IMG/VR virus record: IMGVR_UViG_3300046167_000067 | Coordinates: 1-28,021 of that record | Length of the DNA stretch: 28,021 bases | Reading direction: 5' to 3' (one strand) | DNA from: a virus | In this document: positions 20,767 through 28,021 of the stretch, piece after piece | Position numbering within the stretch: position 1 is the first letter of the stretch | Layout: each line of letters begins with the position of its first letter | Notes under the pieces: model-generated | The model's input: the letters and a program-made list of their open reading frames with translations, nothing else | Databases searched by the model: none | Told to the model about the DNA's origin: nothing | Program-made: the position numbers and the translations under genes

Positions 20767-21828
20767 ATGGGATTTTTTAGTAAAGTCTGGAAGGGTGTAA
20801 AGAAGACCTTTAAAAAGATTGGAAGGGGTATTAAAAAAGCCTTTAAGTCTGTGGGTAAATTCATGGGCAAGATTGGTATCTTAGGTACTATTGCGCTTAC
20901 AATCCTTACAGGAGGAATAGCAGGAGGCTTAGGAGGAATGTTTACCAAATTTGGTACTACTTTAGGAAAACTGGGTACTAGTATGGGTGGTGTTACAGGC
21001 AGTATTCTTAAAGGTGCTTCTTGGACTATCGGTAAAGCCGCACAATTCGGCAGTGCAATAAAGAATGGGTTTAGTACACTGACTAAGGGTGTTACTGAAT
21101 TCTTTGGGCAGACGGGTAAGTGGTTGGCTAATAAAATACCCGGAGTAAATATTGAAGGGGCGTCTACTGACTTTCTAGGTAAAGACGGTGTTTGGGCCAG
21201 AACTTCTGAAGCAGTTGCAAAAGAATTTGAAACTTTTCAGGGTAGTGTAGGTGACTTGTTTACTAAGACTTCGCCTACTTTAGAAGCTGGTAAAGCTAAA
21301 TACTTAGAGACAATGCAGTCTACTACGGGTTTAGATAAGAATCTGTTAGAACCTACTGACGGTTATGAATTTAGAGAATTGACTGACGAAGATATTTATA
21401 GATCTGGTACTGCTGACCTTAATGCTGATCCTACAAATATGCCTACTATTCCTAAAGAAGCGCCTGTTCCAGAAGCGGCTGCAGTAGAAGCTCCTAAGAG
21501 AAGTCTTCTTGATAAATATACAGATCCGCAAACATATATTGATGGTGCTGCAAAAATGGCTAGAGAAACTCCCGGTGCAGTAGTTACATCAGTAGGTACT
21601 CAGTTAGCTATGAACGCTATTATGGGTACTCCTGATTATGCTACTGCACCTAGTTTTGGAAGTTATGCACCACAGTTTGCATCGCAGGACTATGGCGCTG
21701 TTCAGCAGGGCCTTACGCCTATGGCAACCGATGGCTATCAAGATATGGTGTTTGCCTATGACGCACTGGGTCAACAAAGCGGTGCTTATGGTAATCTTTA
21801 CAAACAGAGGTTAGGAGCGTTTGCATAA
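20767..21828 (+). CDS. Cationic amphipathic internal virion protein
   Basis: A 353-residue protein. Residues 1-36 are extremely basic and amphipathic (MGFFSKVWKGVKKTFKKIGR, then GIKKAFKSVGKFMGKI), with a lysine/hydrophobic spacing like that of membrane-active peptides. Residues 37-60 (ILGTIALTILTGGIAGGLGG) are a Gly-rich hydrophobic segment, and a further Gly/Lys/Phe-rich amphipathic region runs to about 130. The rest is polar, with an Ala/Pro-rich stretch near residues 220-245. It lies between the hendecad protein and the lysozyme-like protein, so it is probably an ejection protein that inserts in the cell membrane, comparable in role (not sequence) to T7 gp14. The stop of the previous gene supplies TAGGAG as the ribosome binding site. 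Confidence 0.65.
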   Translation: MGFFSKVWKGVKKTFKKIGRGIKKAFKSVGKFMGKIGILGTIALTILTGGIAGGLGGMFTKFGTTLGKLGTSMGGVTGSILKGASWTIGKAAQFGSAIKNGFSTLTKGVTEFFGQTGKWLANKIPGVNIEGASTDFLGKDGVWARTSEAVAKEFETFQGSVGDLFTKTSPTLEAGKAKYLETMQSTTGLDKNLLEPTDGYEFRELTDEDIYRSGTADLNADPTNMPTIPKEAPVPEAAAVEAPKRSLLDKYTDPQTYIDGAAKMARETPGAVVTSVGTQLAMNAIMGTPDYATAPSFGSYAPQFASQDYGAVQQGLTPMATDGYQDMVFAYDALGQQSGAYGNLYKQRLGAFA

Positions 21829-22352
21829 TGGCTGAAGTACAGTATGACAATGATGAGATTGATCAAGTATACAGAGAAAAGGCAGGTCAACTAGCTCGTC
21901 CTGTTCCCGGTGAATCTCTGACAAATGATCCTGAAAACCCTATGCCTTTTGAAAGGGCACCAGAGTACACAGACCTTACAACGGCTCTTGAGTACTACTT
22001 TGCAACCTTTACAGAAGAAGGGACTTATGATCGCCTGCTAGAGACAATCGCAGGTGGTACGCCTATCATGGATATTGTGCAGCTTGTACTATATCAAGGG
22101 TTCCAAGAAGGTCTATTCAACCCTGATCTGATGATGATGCTTGCAGAGCCGTTGGCTTATATGCTGGCAGCTTTCTGTGAGCAAGAGAACATTGAGTTTG
22201 TTATTCAAGCTGATGATGAAGAAGATAGGCAAGAAGAAGAAGAGCAGAGCTTACCTATGATGAAGCAAGCTTTAGGACAGATAAAAGAACCAACGCCTGA
22301 TGTAGTACCTGAACAAGTACAGTCACTACTGGCAGCTAGAGGAGAGCAATAA
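21828..22352 (+). CDS. Small acidic conserved virion-region protein
   Basis: The 174-residue protein begins with a charged stretch and then PGESLTNDPENPMPFERAPE, an element I associate with a conserved protein of unknown function found beside structural genes in marine podo- and myophages. The middle is helical and hydrophobic (IMDIVQLVLYQGFQEGLFNP, then MLAEPLAYMLAAF). The C-terminus is Glu/Asp-rich (EEDRQEEEEQ). No enzyme motif. It could be a chaperone or minor component for the big internal proteins on either side; that is positional inference. TAATG overlaps join it to both neighbours, and TTAGGAG is the ribosome binding site. Confidence 0.6.
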   Translation: MAEVQYDNDEIDQVYREKAGQLARPVPGESLTNDPENPMPFERAPEYTDLTTALEYYFATFTEEGTYDRLLETIAGGTPIMDIVQLVLYQGFQEGLFNPDLMMMLAEPLAYMLAAFCEQENIEFVIQADDEEDRQEEEEQSLPMMKQALGQIKEPTPDVVPEQVQSLLAARGEQ

Positions 22353-25165
22353 TGGCTACACTCGGTGAAGGATACCGCGCACTAGGGGCAGGCATGTCAA
22401 GCCAGTACCAGAGAGACAGAGATGAAATGAAGAAGCTTATGAAGCTTCAGCAGCGTCAGCAGCTTATGACGGCTGCACTGGCTCCTATCGCACAGGGTGT
22501 GGGTCAATTTGCTACTGATCTTATTTCAGCGCCTTTTAAAGAGCCTGCAAAAAGGTTTATGACTACTGACTATGGGCAGCAAATTAAAAGAGCTAAAAAG
22601 ATTAGAAGAGCGCAACAACTTGAATTAGCAACTGAAGCTAAACGTGTCTCTGAATCTGGATTGGATATGATGTCTCTTTATACACGAGAGGCTGGAGAAA
22701 ACATAGATAGAGGTTATGCACAGCAGTTAGGTAAAGAAGAGTACGAAGCAAATAGAGAATTTTATGCTACTTCAAGAGAGGAGGCCGCAAGAAAAAACGC
22801 TGAAAAGCGTTACGAAGCTTATCAGAATGCCTCAAAGAGTTTAAGCCAAACGTACACAGATGAGGAGTATGCAGACGCTATTGCTAAGTATGGCTCTGAA
22901 TCGCCTAATGCTGCGGTTTCTGCGTGGCGTGGAACTAAAAGACTTCTTGGTATAGGTAAAACAAATGAAGAGTTAAGAAGAGAAGCATTTGACAATATTG
23001 TAGACGCTATGGACTTAGGTGCTTTTGTAGATCCTAAAAACCCAAAACTTATTGAATTAAAAAGACAAGTTGAAACTGGGATGAGACCGTTTAATCCTCA
23101 ACAAATTGCAGACCAAATTAGCGAAGATAATAAAAATAATCCTCTTTATCAAACAGCGGTAGCAGCTAAAGAGCAGGCTCTTAAAGATAATGCTTTTTAC
23201 AGGGAGGAATTCGCTACAGAATACGCAGACCTTATATCACAGAGTGGTGGCAGCATTAGAAAAGCTCAAGCTGCTATGCGTGAACGAATAAGAAGCAACT
23301 CTGCTTTGGATGATCCTAGCGTGGATAAGAATCAGCAGGTATATGCAGCTATGTATATAGGTGACGCTACTATTTCTGGGGATGCTATTAGGCAGCTAGA
23401 AGAGGGATTTTACTCTATAGTAACTGGTAATCCTTACGATAGTCTTACCGATGCTGAAATAGATCAACATAAAGAGCAAGTAGATAAACAGGTTAAAGCT
23501 ACAGTAACTAATGTTTATATTGAAGCTACAAGGGCAGCAGAGGCTCAACTTTATAAACTAAGTAAAGAAAATCGTACTGAGTTTGATGCTAAATTTGGGG
23601 ACAGTTCTTTAGCTAAGATAAATAAAGAAGCTCTTATATTAAGAAACATGGACTATTTGATTGAGAATTCTTTGGAAAAAGCTCCTATAACAGTTGATAC
23701 AAAACTTAGCTTTGAAAAAGAAATTTCTGTAGCCACAGGGAGATTAATAAAAACTGGTATACCTGATGATTTTCTGCTTAGACAAGAGGATGCAGAACAA
23801 GCACAGGTGCTAAAAGAAGAGAAAGTTGACCCCCTTCCCGCCGGTTCGGGTGTTCTACTTACTCCTGAGATGTTACGTGAAAGAGAAGATAGAGAGGCTA
23901 AAAAAGCATCAACAACTGAAGCCGTTGGTGTTGATAGTGTGGCAGGTATACAGAAACTTGTAGACCAAGGATTAACCGAAAGGGCTTATTCCGTTGGTAG
24001 AGAAGCTATCAGGCTTGACATTAAAACAAGACAGTTTGAAACCGCTGAAGAAGCTGTAGAGCATGGGCTGGAAATGTCTGCAAGTTTAGGCCAGATGATA
24101 GGTATGCCTGATTTATCAACTGTAAATGGAAGAGCGGCTATAAAAGGCTCTGTATTTGCACAAGACGGAGACACTCAAGAGTTTTCTATTACAGGTAATT
24201 CTGACTCCTTACTGTCTGATTCTTCTGACGTTAGTTACACTTTGTCTTTAGATGGCGGTCAAGTTAATATTGATGTCAACCAAGTAGGGCGTGGTGTTGA
24301 AAGCAAGGCTAGAATTTATTCTAGAAATCCTCTTGCTTTAGAAGATATACCTAATGGTAATATAAAAAATCACTTGACCTATTTGAAAAAGACTTATCAA
24401 GAAAATATTAGTGAACTTGAGTCTATAGGTATAGACGATCCTTCTTCAAGAAGCTTGAGCGGCTTAGGCGGCAGGGCTAGAGAATTGAAGATGATAAACA
24501 ATGAAATTTTAGGTGCCATTGATTTACCGGGAATAGGTGACAGAGGTGATGTCATATCTTTCTTGACAGCTACTCCCATAGAAAAACCTCAGCAAGCTGA
24601 ATCTTTGCTTAGTGCACCTACTGAAGAAGCCCCAGCATCAGTAGACTTTGAAGCTCCTGATGCTTCTACAGTAGAGCAGGTGGCTGCTGAAGTTTCTAAG
24701 TTGTTTAATGATGGAAAGGCTGCTACAGCGTTGCTTAGAGAAACTGCCATACAAGAATCTAATATGGGCCAGACATCTGGTACGTATGATATGGTTAATG
24801 ACCCTAAGTTCGGTAGAGGTAGTTTTGGGGTAGGTCAGGTAGATGAACGAAACTTTGAAGATACAATGTCTCGTCTTCGAGGAGATAAAGGTCAACCTAG
24901 AAATCTTGTTAAATATGTACAGCGTTTCAAAGATGAGCTAGGTATTGACTTGACTGAGGTTGAGTACGAAGATCTGGCTGATCCTAAATTAGGTTTAATA
25001 TTTACAAGGCTTCACTACTTGAAGAACCCAGACCCTGTTCCAACTACAGTACAGGGACGCTCTAAGTATTGGAAGAAGTTTTATAACACCAGTGCAGGTG
25101 CTGGGACTCCTGACGAATATTTAAGTAATCAAGAATCTTATGCTGAAATATATGGGAATGATTAA
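22352..25165 (+). CDS. Internal virion protein with C-terminal lysozyme-like domain
   Basis: A 937-residue protein. The N-terminus (MATLGEGYRALGAGMSSQYQ, then a Gln/Lys-rich helix) and the long helical middle (residues 60-480) look like a virion core protein. The C-terminal ~150 residues resemble a lytic transglycosylase/lysozyme fold: LLRETAIQESNMG with candidate catalytic Glu802 in the AxQES motif, GSFGVGQVD as the counterpart of the GLxQ motif, and a closing KYWKKFYNTSAGAGTPDEYL, which recurs in marine podophage internal proteins. It would cut peptidoglycan locally during DNA entry, as the transglycosylase of T7 gp16 does, but here the domain is at the C-terminus. Ribosome binding site AGAGGAGAG; TAATG overlaps with both neighbours. 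Confidence 0.78.
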   Translation: MATLGEGYRALGAGMSSQYQRDRDEMKKLMKLQQRQQLMTAALAPIAQGVGQFATDLISAPFKEPAKRFMTTDYGQQIKRAKKIRRAQQLELATEAKRVSESGLDMMSLYTREAGENIDRGYAQQLGKEEYEANREFYATSREEAARKNAEKRYEAYQNASKSLSQTYTDEEYADAIAKYGSESPNAAVSAWRGTKRLLGIGKTNEELRREAFDNIVDAMDLGAFVDPKNPKLIELKRQVETGMRPFNPQQIADQISEDNKNNPLYQTAVAAKEQALKDNAFYREEFATEYADLISQSGGSIRKAQAAMRERIRSNSALDDPSVDKNQQVYAAMYIGDATISGDAIRQLEEGFYSIVTGNPYDSLTDAEIDQHKEQVDKQVKATVTNVYIEATRAAEAQLYKLSKENRTEFDAKFGDSSLAKINKEALILRNMDYLIENSLEKAPITVDTKLSFEKEISVATGRLIKTGIPDDFLLRQEDAEQAQVLKEEKVDPLPAGSGVLLTPEMLREREDREAKKASTTEAVGVDSVAGIQKLVDQGLTERAYSVGREAIRLDIKTRQFETAEEAVEHGLEMSASLGQMIGMPDLSTVNGRAAIKGSVFAQDGDTQEFSITGNSDSLLSDSSDVSYTLSLDGGQVNIDVNQVGRGVESKARIYSRNPLALEDIPNGNIKNHLTYLKKTYQENISELESIGIDDPSSRSLSGLGGRARELKMINNEILGAIDLPGIGDRGDVISFLTATPIEKPQQAESLLSAPTEEAPASVDFEAPDASTVEQVAAEVSKLFNDGKAATALLRETAIQESNMGQTSGTYDMVNDPKFGRGSFGVGQVDERNFEDTMSRLRGDKGQPRNLVKYVQRFKDELGIDLTEVEYEDLADPKLGLIFTRLHYLKNPDPVPTTVQGRSKYWKKFYNTSAGAGTPDEYLSNQESYAEIYGND

Positions 25166-28021
25166 TGGCTGAACAAGATTATATTGCTAGCGTTTTGGCT
25201 GCCGCTTCAGAAGAAGATAGAGCGGCTTTCGGTAAGTCTGATTCTTCTCTATTTAGAGAGCTTCAATATGGCTTTGAAAAGTCTACTTTTATGGGTGCTG
25301 ATGCTGCCAGACTGTTGGAGGCTTCAACTACTGATAGGACTATACAAGAAATAGAAGCTGAAAGACTAGGACGCATAGAATCTAAATTTGGTGACTTGTC
25401 TAAAGAGTCTAAAGATTCTTATGCGGCTCTTGCTGGAGAGCTTGTGGGTGAAATTATTGATCCTACCCTTCTTGCTTTAGGCCCCGCTGGTCTAGCTGCT
25501 AAAGGAACTAAGATAGGTAAAATAGGACAAAGAGTTTACTCTTCTGCCTACGGCGCAGGCTTATTTGGCTCTGATGCTGCCATAGACTTAGCTGCTAGGG
25601 GGCAAGATGTTACCGCTTCTGGGGTTGCTATAGGCGCTATAGTAGGAGGCGCTGGTGGCGCATTCGTTAAACCTCTTGTAAAAGGCGTGGATGACATTTC
25701 TATTGGCGCTAAGGCTGTCACAGCCCCTGCAATAACGGAAAGTGAAGAGAGGGTAGTTAAAGAAATACTTGCAGAGGTAGATGATGGTAATATTAACCTC
25801 ATCGCTGCCTTAGAGGATGTGCCTAATATGGGCGCTAAAGTAGCAGCAGCTACTGCTACACGTCAAAGATACAGGGACGAATACGTTAAATTTAAATCTA
25901 AAAATCCTGATGCTTTATCTAAATCGGATCTAGATAATCTTAAACTAGAAAGAGACAAGGCGAAGCTGTTCACTCAAAGCTTACCCGAACAAATGCGTAG
26001 AAACGCTGAAATAATCTCAGACAGTTTGATAGAAACTACTGACAGATTAGCAAAGAACGGAATGCTCAATAAAAATACTATAGCTAGAGCAGTAACTCGC
26101 CCATTAATAGGAGCAGGCATAGGTTATGGTGCAGGTGTCACCAATCAGCTTATATCTGAAGATGACACTATATCTCCTTTTGCTTTCATGACAATAGGCT
26201 TATTAGGCGGTCAGTTATCCAAGAAGATACTCAAGACAGATTATTCTACAAATGTTAAAGAAGAAGGTTTGAGGTCTTTAGAAGAGCTACAAAAAAACAT
26301 AATGAAAGCTCAAATAAACTTGCTGGCTTCTGGCACTACTGCTGCAAGACTAAACTCTTTGGGTGCGGATGTTTCTGCTTTTGGTAAAACTTTACTATCT
26401 CAACGTGGCGCAGATTTAAAAGGTGTTGCAACTGTATCTGTAGAAGAAGCAAAAGATATAGCGATTCAAGAACTTAATAATACATTCAGCATGCGGATGA
26501 TGGATCTTGGTGCATTAGGAGATGACGCTAAGGCTTTAAGAGAAGCGGCTTGGAAATATAGTGAGAATTTTGCGGATGAAGGAGACTTGGCTATTCAAGG
26601 ATTCAACAAAGCACAGATTTCTACTATTAAACAGATAAGTGAAGCTTCTAAGTCTATCGTAAATACTGTTTCATCTGAAGCAGATAGTGTGGGGATTAAA
26701 TTTACAAGGCTAGAAGACTACGCTTTACCCCAGATGCACGATGCTAAAAAGATGGCTGACGCTCGTGATCTTGCTATTGAGGCATACACCGATGGCTTTG
26801 CCAAACAAAGGTTAGCTGATGCAAAAGCAGCTATGCTTCTAAAAAATCCTAAAGCAGACGTATCTACGCTGAAGATAAGTGAAAAGGATTTAGTAAGCGC
26901 GAGAGAAGCGGCTACTACCTATGTTGATGACAACATCAATCTAGGGTATTCAGGTACAAAACGTAATAAAACTTGGCAGTCAGAAGGTGCTCCAGATTTA
27001 TCTGATTATAGGCTGAGACTTACTCCTCTAGCAAAGCATTTTGAAAAAGACAGAAAATTTACAGATTTTGAAGCTCGTAAAGCGATACAAGATTTCTTAG
27101 TTCAAGATGTTTCTGAAATTATTCCAAACTATGTTAATACTTCAATGCCGAATATTGAGTTTGCAAGGGCCTTTGGTGCTAGAGGAGATGCAATTTTTCA
27201 ACTCAAGAGAAGCATACAGGACGAAGCGATAGAAGCTAAGAGGGCAGCGGGTGGTAATGGTGAGTTGTACAAATTAGCCGAAAAAGTTAAGGCTGAAAAA
27301 ATAAAAAACATACACAATGCTGTTGACATGTATTTTGGAAGTTATGGCTCTGAAACTTCAAGAGTTACAAGTGATTGGGCAACAAGTACATTAAGTGTTA
27401 TGACCACGTTAGGTAACGTCAGCATGCTTACAAAAGTTACCTTAGACAGTGTTGGTGATTTAGTTCAGCCTTTTGTCAATAGTGGCTTTAGTTCTTCTAT
27501 GAGAGGAAAAGCTCGTACCAATTCTAAAGAGTTAACAGACTTTGCAGAAAGTACAGGTTTTGCAAAAAGAGATGTACTGTCACAGGAGCTACGTGCTTTA
27601 GCGTTAGATAAAAGTACTGCTGGGTCTAAGACTCAAGATGCTATGGCCTCTGTTAATGACTTATTTTTTAGAGTGATTGGTCTAGGAAAACTAACTTCTT
27701 ACGCTAGAAGGTTTGCCTACAACACAGGTATTGAAAATGCTTTTGAGATATCTCAAGAGGCCGCTGCCAAAGGGATGACTCAGACAGTCTTTAATAAGGC
27801 AAAAGCTTTAGGTCTTACTGATGACTATATACAAACTTTGCAAAAGTTTAAAAATGTAGATGAAGCGTTTGACGATGTAGAAGGTAAGAAAATACTAAAC
27901 ATAGCAGGTATTAAGGCTTCAGACAGAGATGCCCTGATACCTCAGATAGGTAACAGGTTAGGTTTTTCTCAGACTAAAGACCCCCTGATACGTTCTTTAG
28001 GTCAGTTCTTATCTTGGGCAC
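25165..28021 (+). CDS. Large internal virion (ejection) protein, 3' end outside the window
   Basis: The frame starts at ATG 25165, overlapping the previous TAA, and stays open to the last base: 952 codons with no stop, so the gene is truncated by the window edge. Features: a charged helical N-terminus, then several Gly/Ala-rich hydrophobic patches that could insert in membranes (residues 93-112; 153-167; 313-325; and around PFAFMTIGLLGGQL). A long helical region rich in Lys, Glu and Ala follows. The visible end, KDPLIRSLGQFLSWA, is an element I associate with the largest internal core protein of marine podophages. The role is probably the main ejection-tube protein comparable to T7 gp16. No muralytic motif is seen in the visible part, in keeping with that domain being on the preceding protein. 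Confidence 0.75.
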   Translation, partial: MAEQDYIASVLAAASEEDRAAFGKSDSSLFRELQYGFEKSTFMGADAARLLEASTTDRTIQEIEAERLGRIESKFGDLSKESKDSYAALAGELVGEIIDPTLLALGPAGLAAKGTKIGKIGQRVYSSAYGAGLFGSDAAIDLAARGQDVTASGVAIGAIVGGAGGAFVKPLVKGVDDISIGAKAVTAPAITESEERVVKEILAEVDDGNINLIAALEDVPNMGAKVAAATATRQRYRDEYVKFKSKNPDALSKSDLDNLKLERDKAKLFTQSLPEQMRRNAEIISDSLIETTDRLAKNGMLNKNTIARAVTRPLIGAGIGYGAGVTNQLISEDDTISPFAFMTIGLLGGQLSKKILKTDYSTNVKEEGLRSLEELQKNIMKAQINLLASGTTAARLNSLGADVSAFGKTLLSQRGADLKGVATVSVEEAKDIAIQELNNTFSMRMMDLGALGDDAKALREAAWKYSENFADEGDLAIQGFNKAQISTIKQISEASKSIVNTVSSEADSVGIKFTRLEDYALPQMHDAKKMADARDLAIEAYTDGFAKQRLADAKAAMLLKNPKADVSTLKISEKDLVSAREAATTYVDDNINLGYSGTKRNKTWQSEGAPDLSDYRLRLTPLAKHFEKDRKFTDFEARKAIQDFLVQDVSEIIPNYVNTSMPNIEFARAFGARGDAIFQLKRSIQDEAIEAKRAAGGNGELYKLAEKVKAEKIKNIHNAVDMYFGSYGSETSRVTSDWATSTLSVMTTLGNVSMLTKVTLDSVGDLVQPFVNSGFSSSMRGKARTNSKELTDFAESTGFAKRDVLSQELRALALDKSTAGSKTQDAMASVNDLFFRVIGLGKLTSYARRFAYNTGIENAFEISQEAAAKGMTQTVFNKAKALGLTDDYIQTLQKFKNVDEAFDDVEGKKILNIAGIKASDRDALIPQIGNRLGFSQTKDPLIRSLGQFLSWA

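Overview
The window looks like the virion (late) half of a short-tailed, podovirus-type bacteriophage of the kind recovered from marine viral metagenomes. Every confident gene is on the + strand, and the order is the classical packaging-head-tail-ejection order: small terminase, large terminase, P22-size portal, scaffold, HK97-fold-type capsid, two tail tubular/nozzle proteins, fibres, holin-like genes and a set of very large internal virion (ejection) proteins. I see no tail-tape-measure or sheath gene, no RNA polymerase, no integrase, no tRNA and no CRISPR array. The host cannot be named; the sigma70-consensus promoters only suggest a proteobacterium-like host polymerase.

Layout. 1-477 is non-coding: HindIII-type palindromes and a G-rich tract, then two back-to-back sigma70 promoters firing left (off the window) and right (into terS, apparently as a leaderless message). 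478-2709 is the terminase pair, with the large subunit broken by a one-base frameshift. 2709-7728 is portal, an overlapping small gene, a dockerin/EF-hand-like protein, scaffold and major capsid, closed by a UUCG-tetraloop terminator at 7742-7772. 7786-10768 holds three small unknown genes, tail tubular A and tail tubular B (frameshifted). 10772-17430 is an adhesin cassette: fibre 1 (broken into three frames; S74 chaperone), fibre 2 (72-residue YadA-like super-repeats; S74 chaperone), fibre 3 (frameshifted) and two small accessory genes. A perfect-consensus promoter at 17440-17468 then drives a holin-like peptide and a coiled-coil/TM protein. 17882 to the end is the ejection apparatus: a 958-residue hendecad-repeat protein, a cationic membrane-active-looking protein, a small conserved acidic protein, a 937-residue protein with a C-terminal lysozyme-like domain, and a >952-residue protein that runs off the right edge.

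How it works together. Terminase and portal package DNA into a scaffolded capsid; the tubular proteins close the portal and carry the fibres, two of which mature with self-cleaving chaperones; the large internal proteins would be ejected to cross the envelope, aided by the built-in muralytic domain. Genes are tightly coupled: seven TAATG junctions, one ATGA junction, and four places where the TAG stop is part of the next Shine-Dalgarno sequence.

Caution. Five genes or gene segments show single-base frameshifts (near 1424, 9321, 10885, 12516 and 16523) at points where the downstream frame restores a sensible protein. Read error in an unpolished assembly is the simplest explanation.
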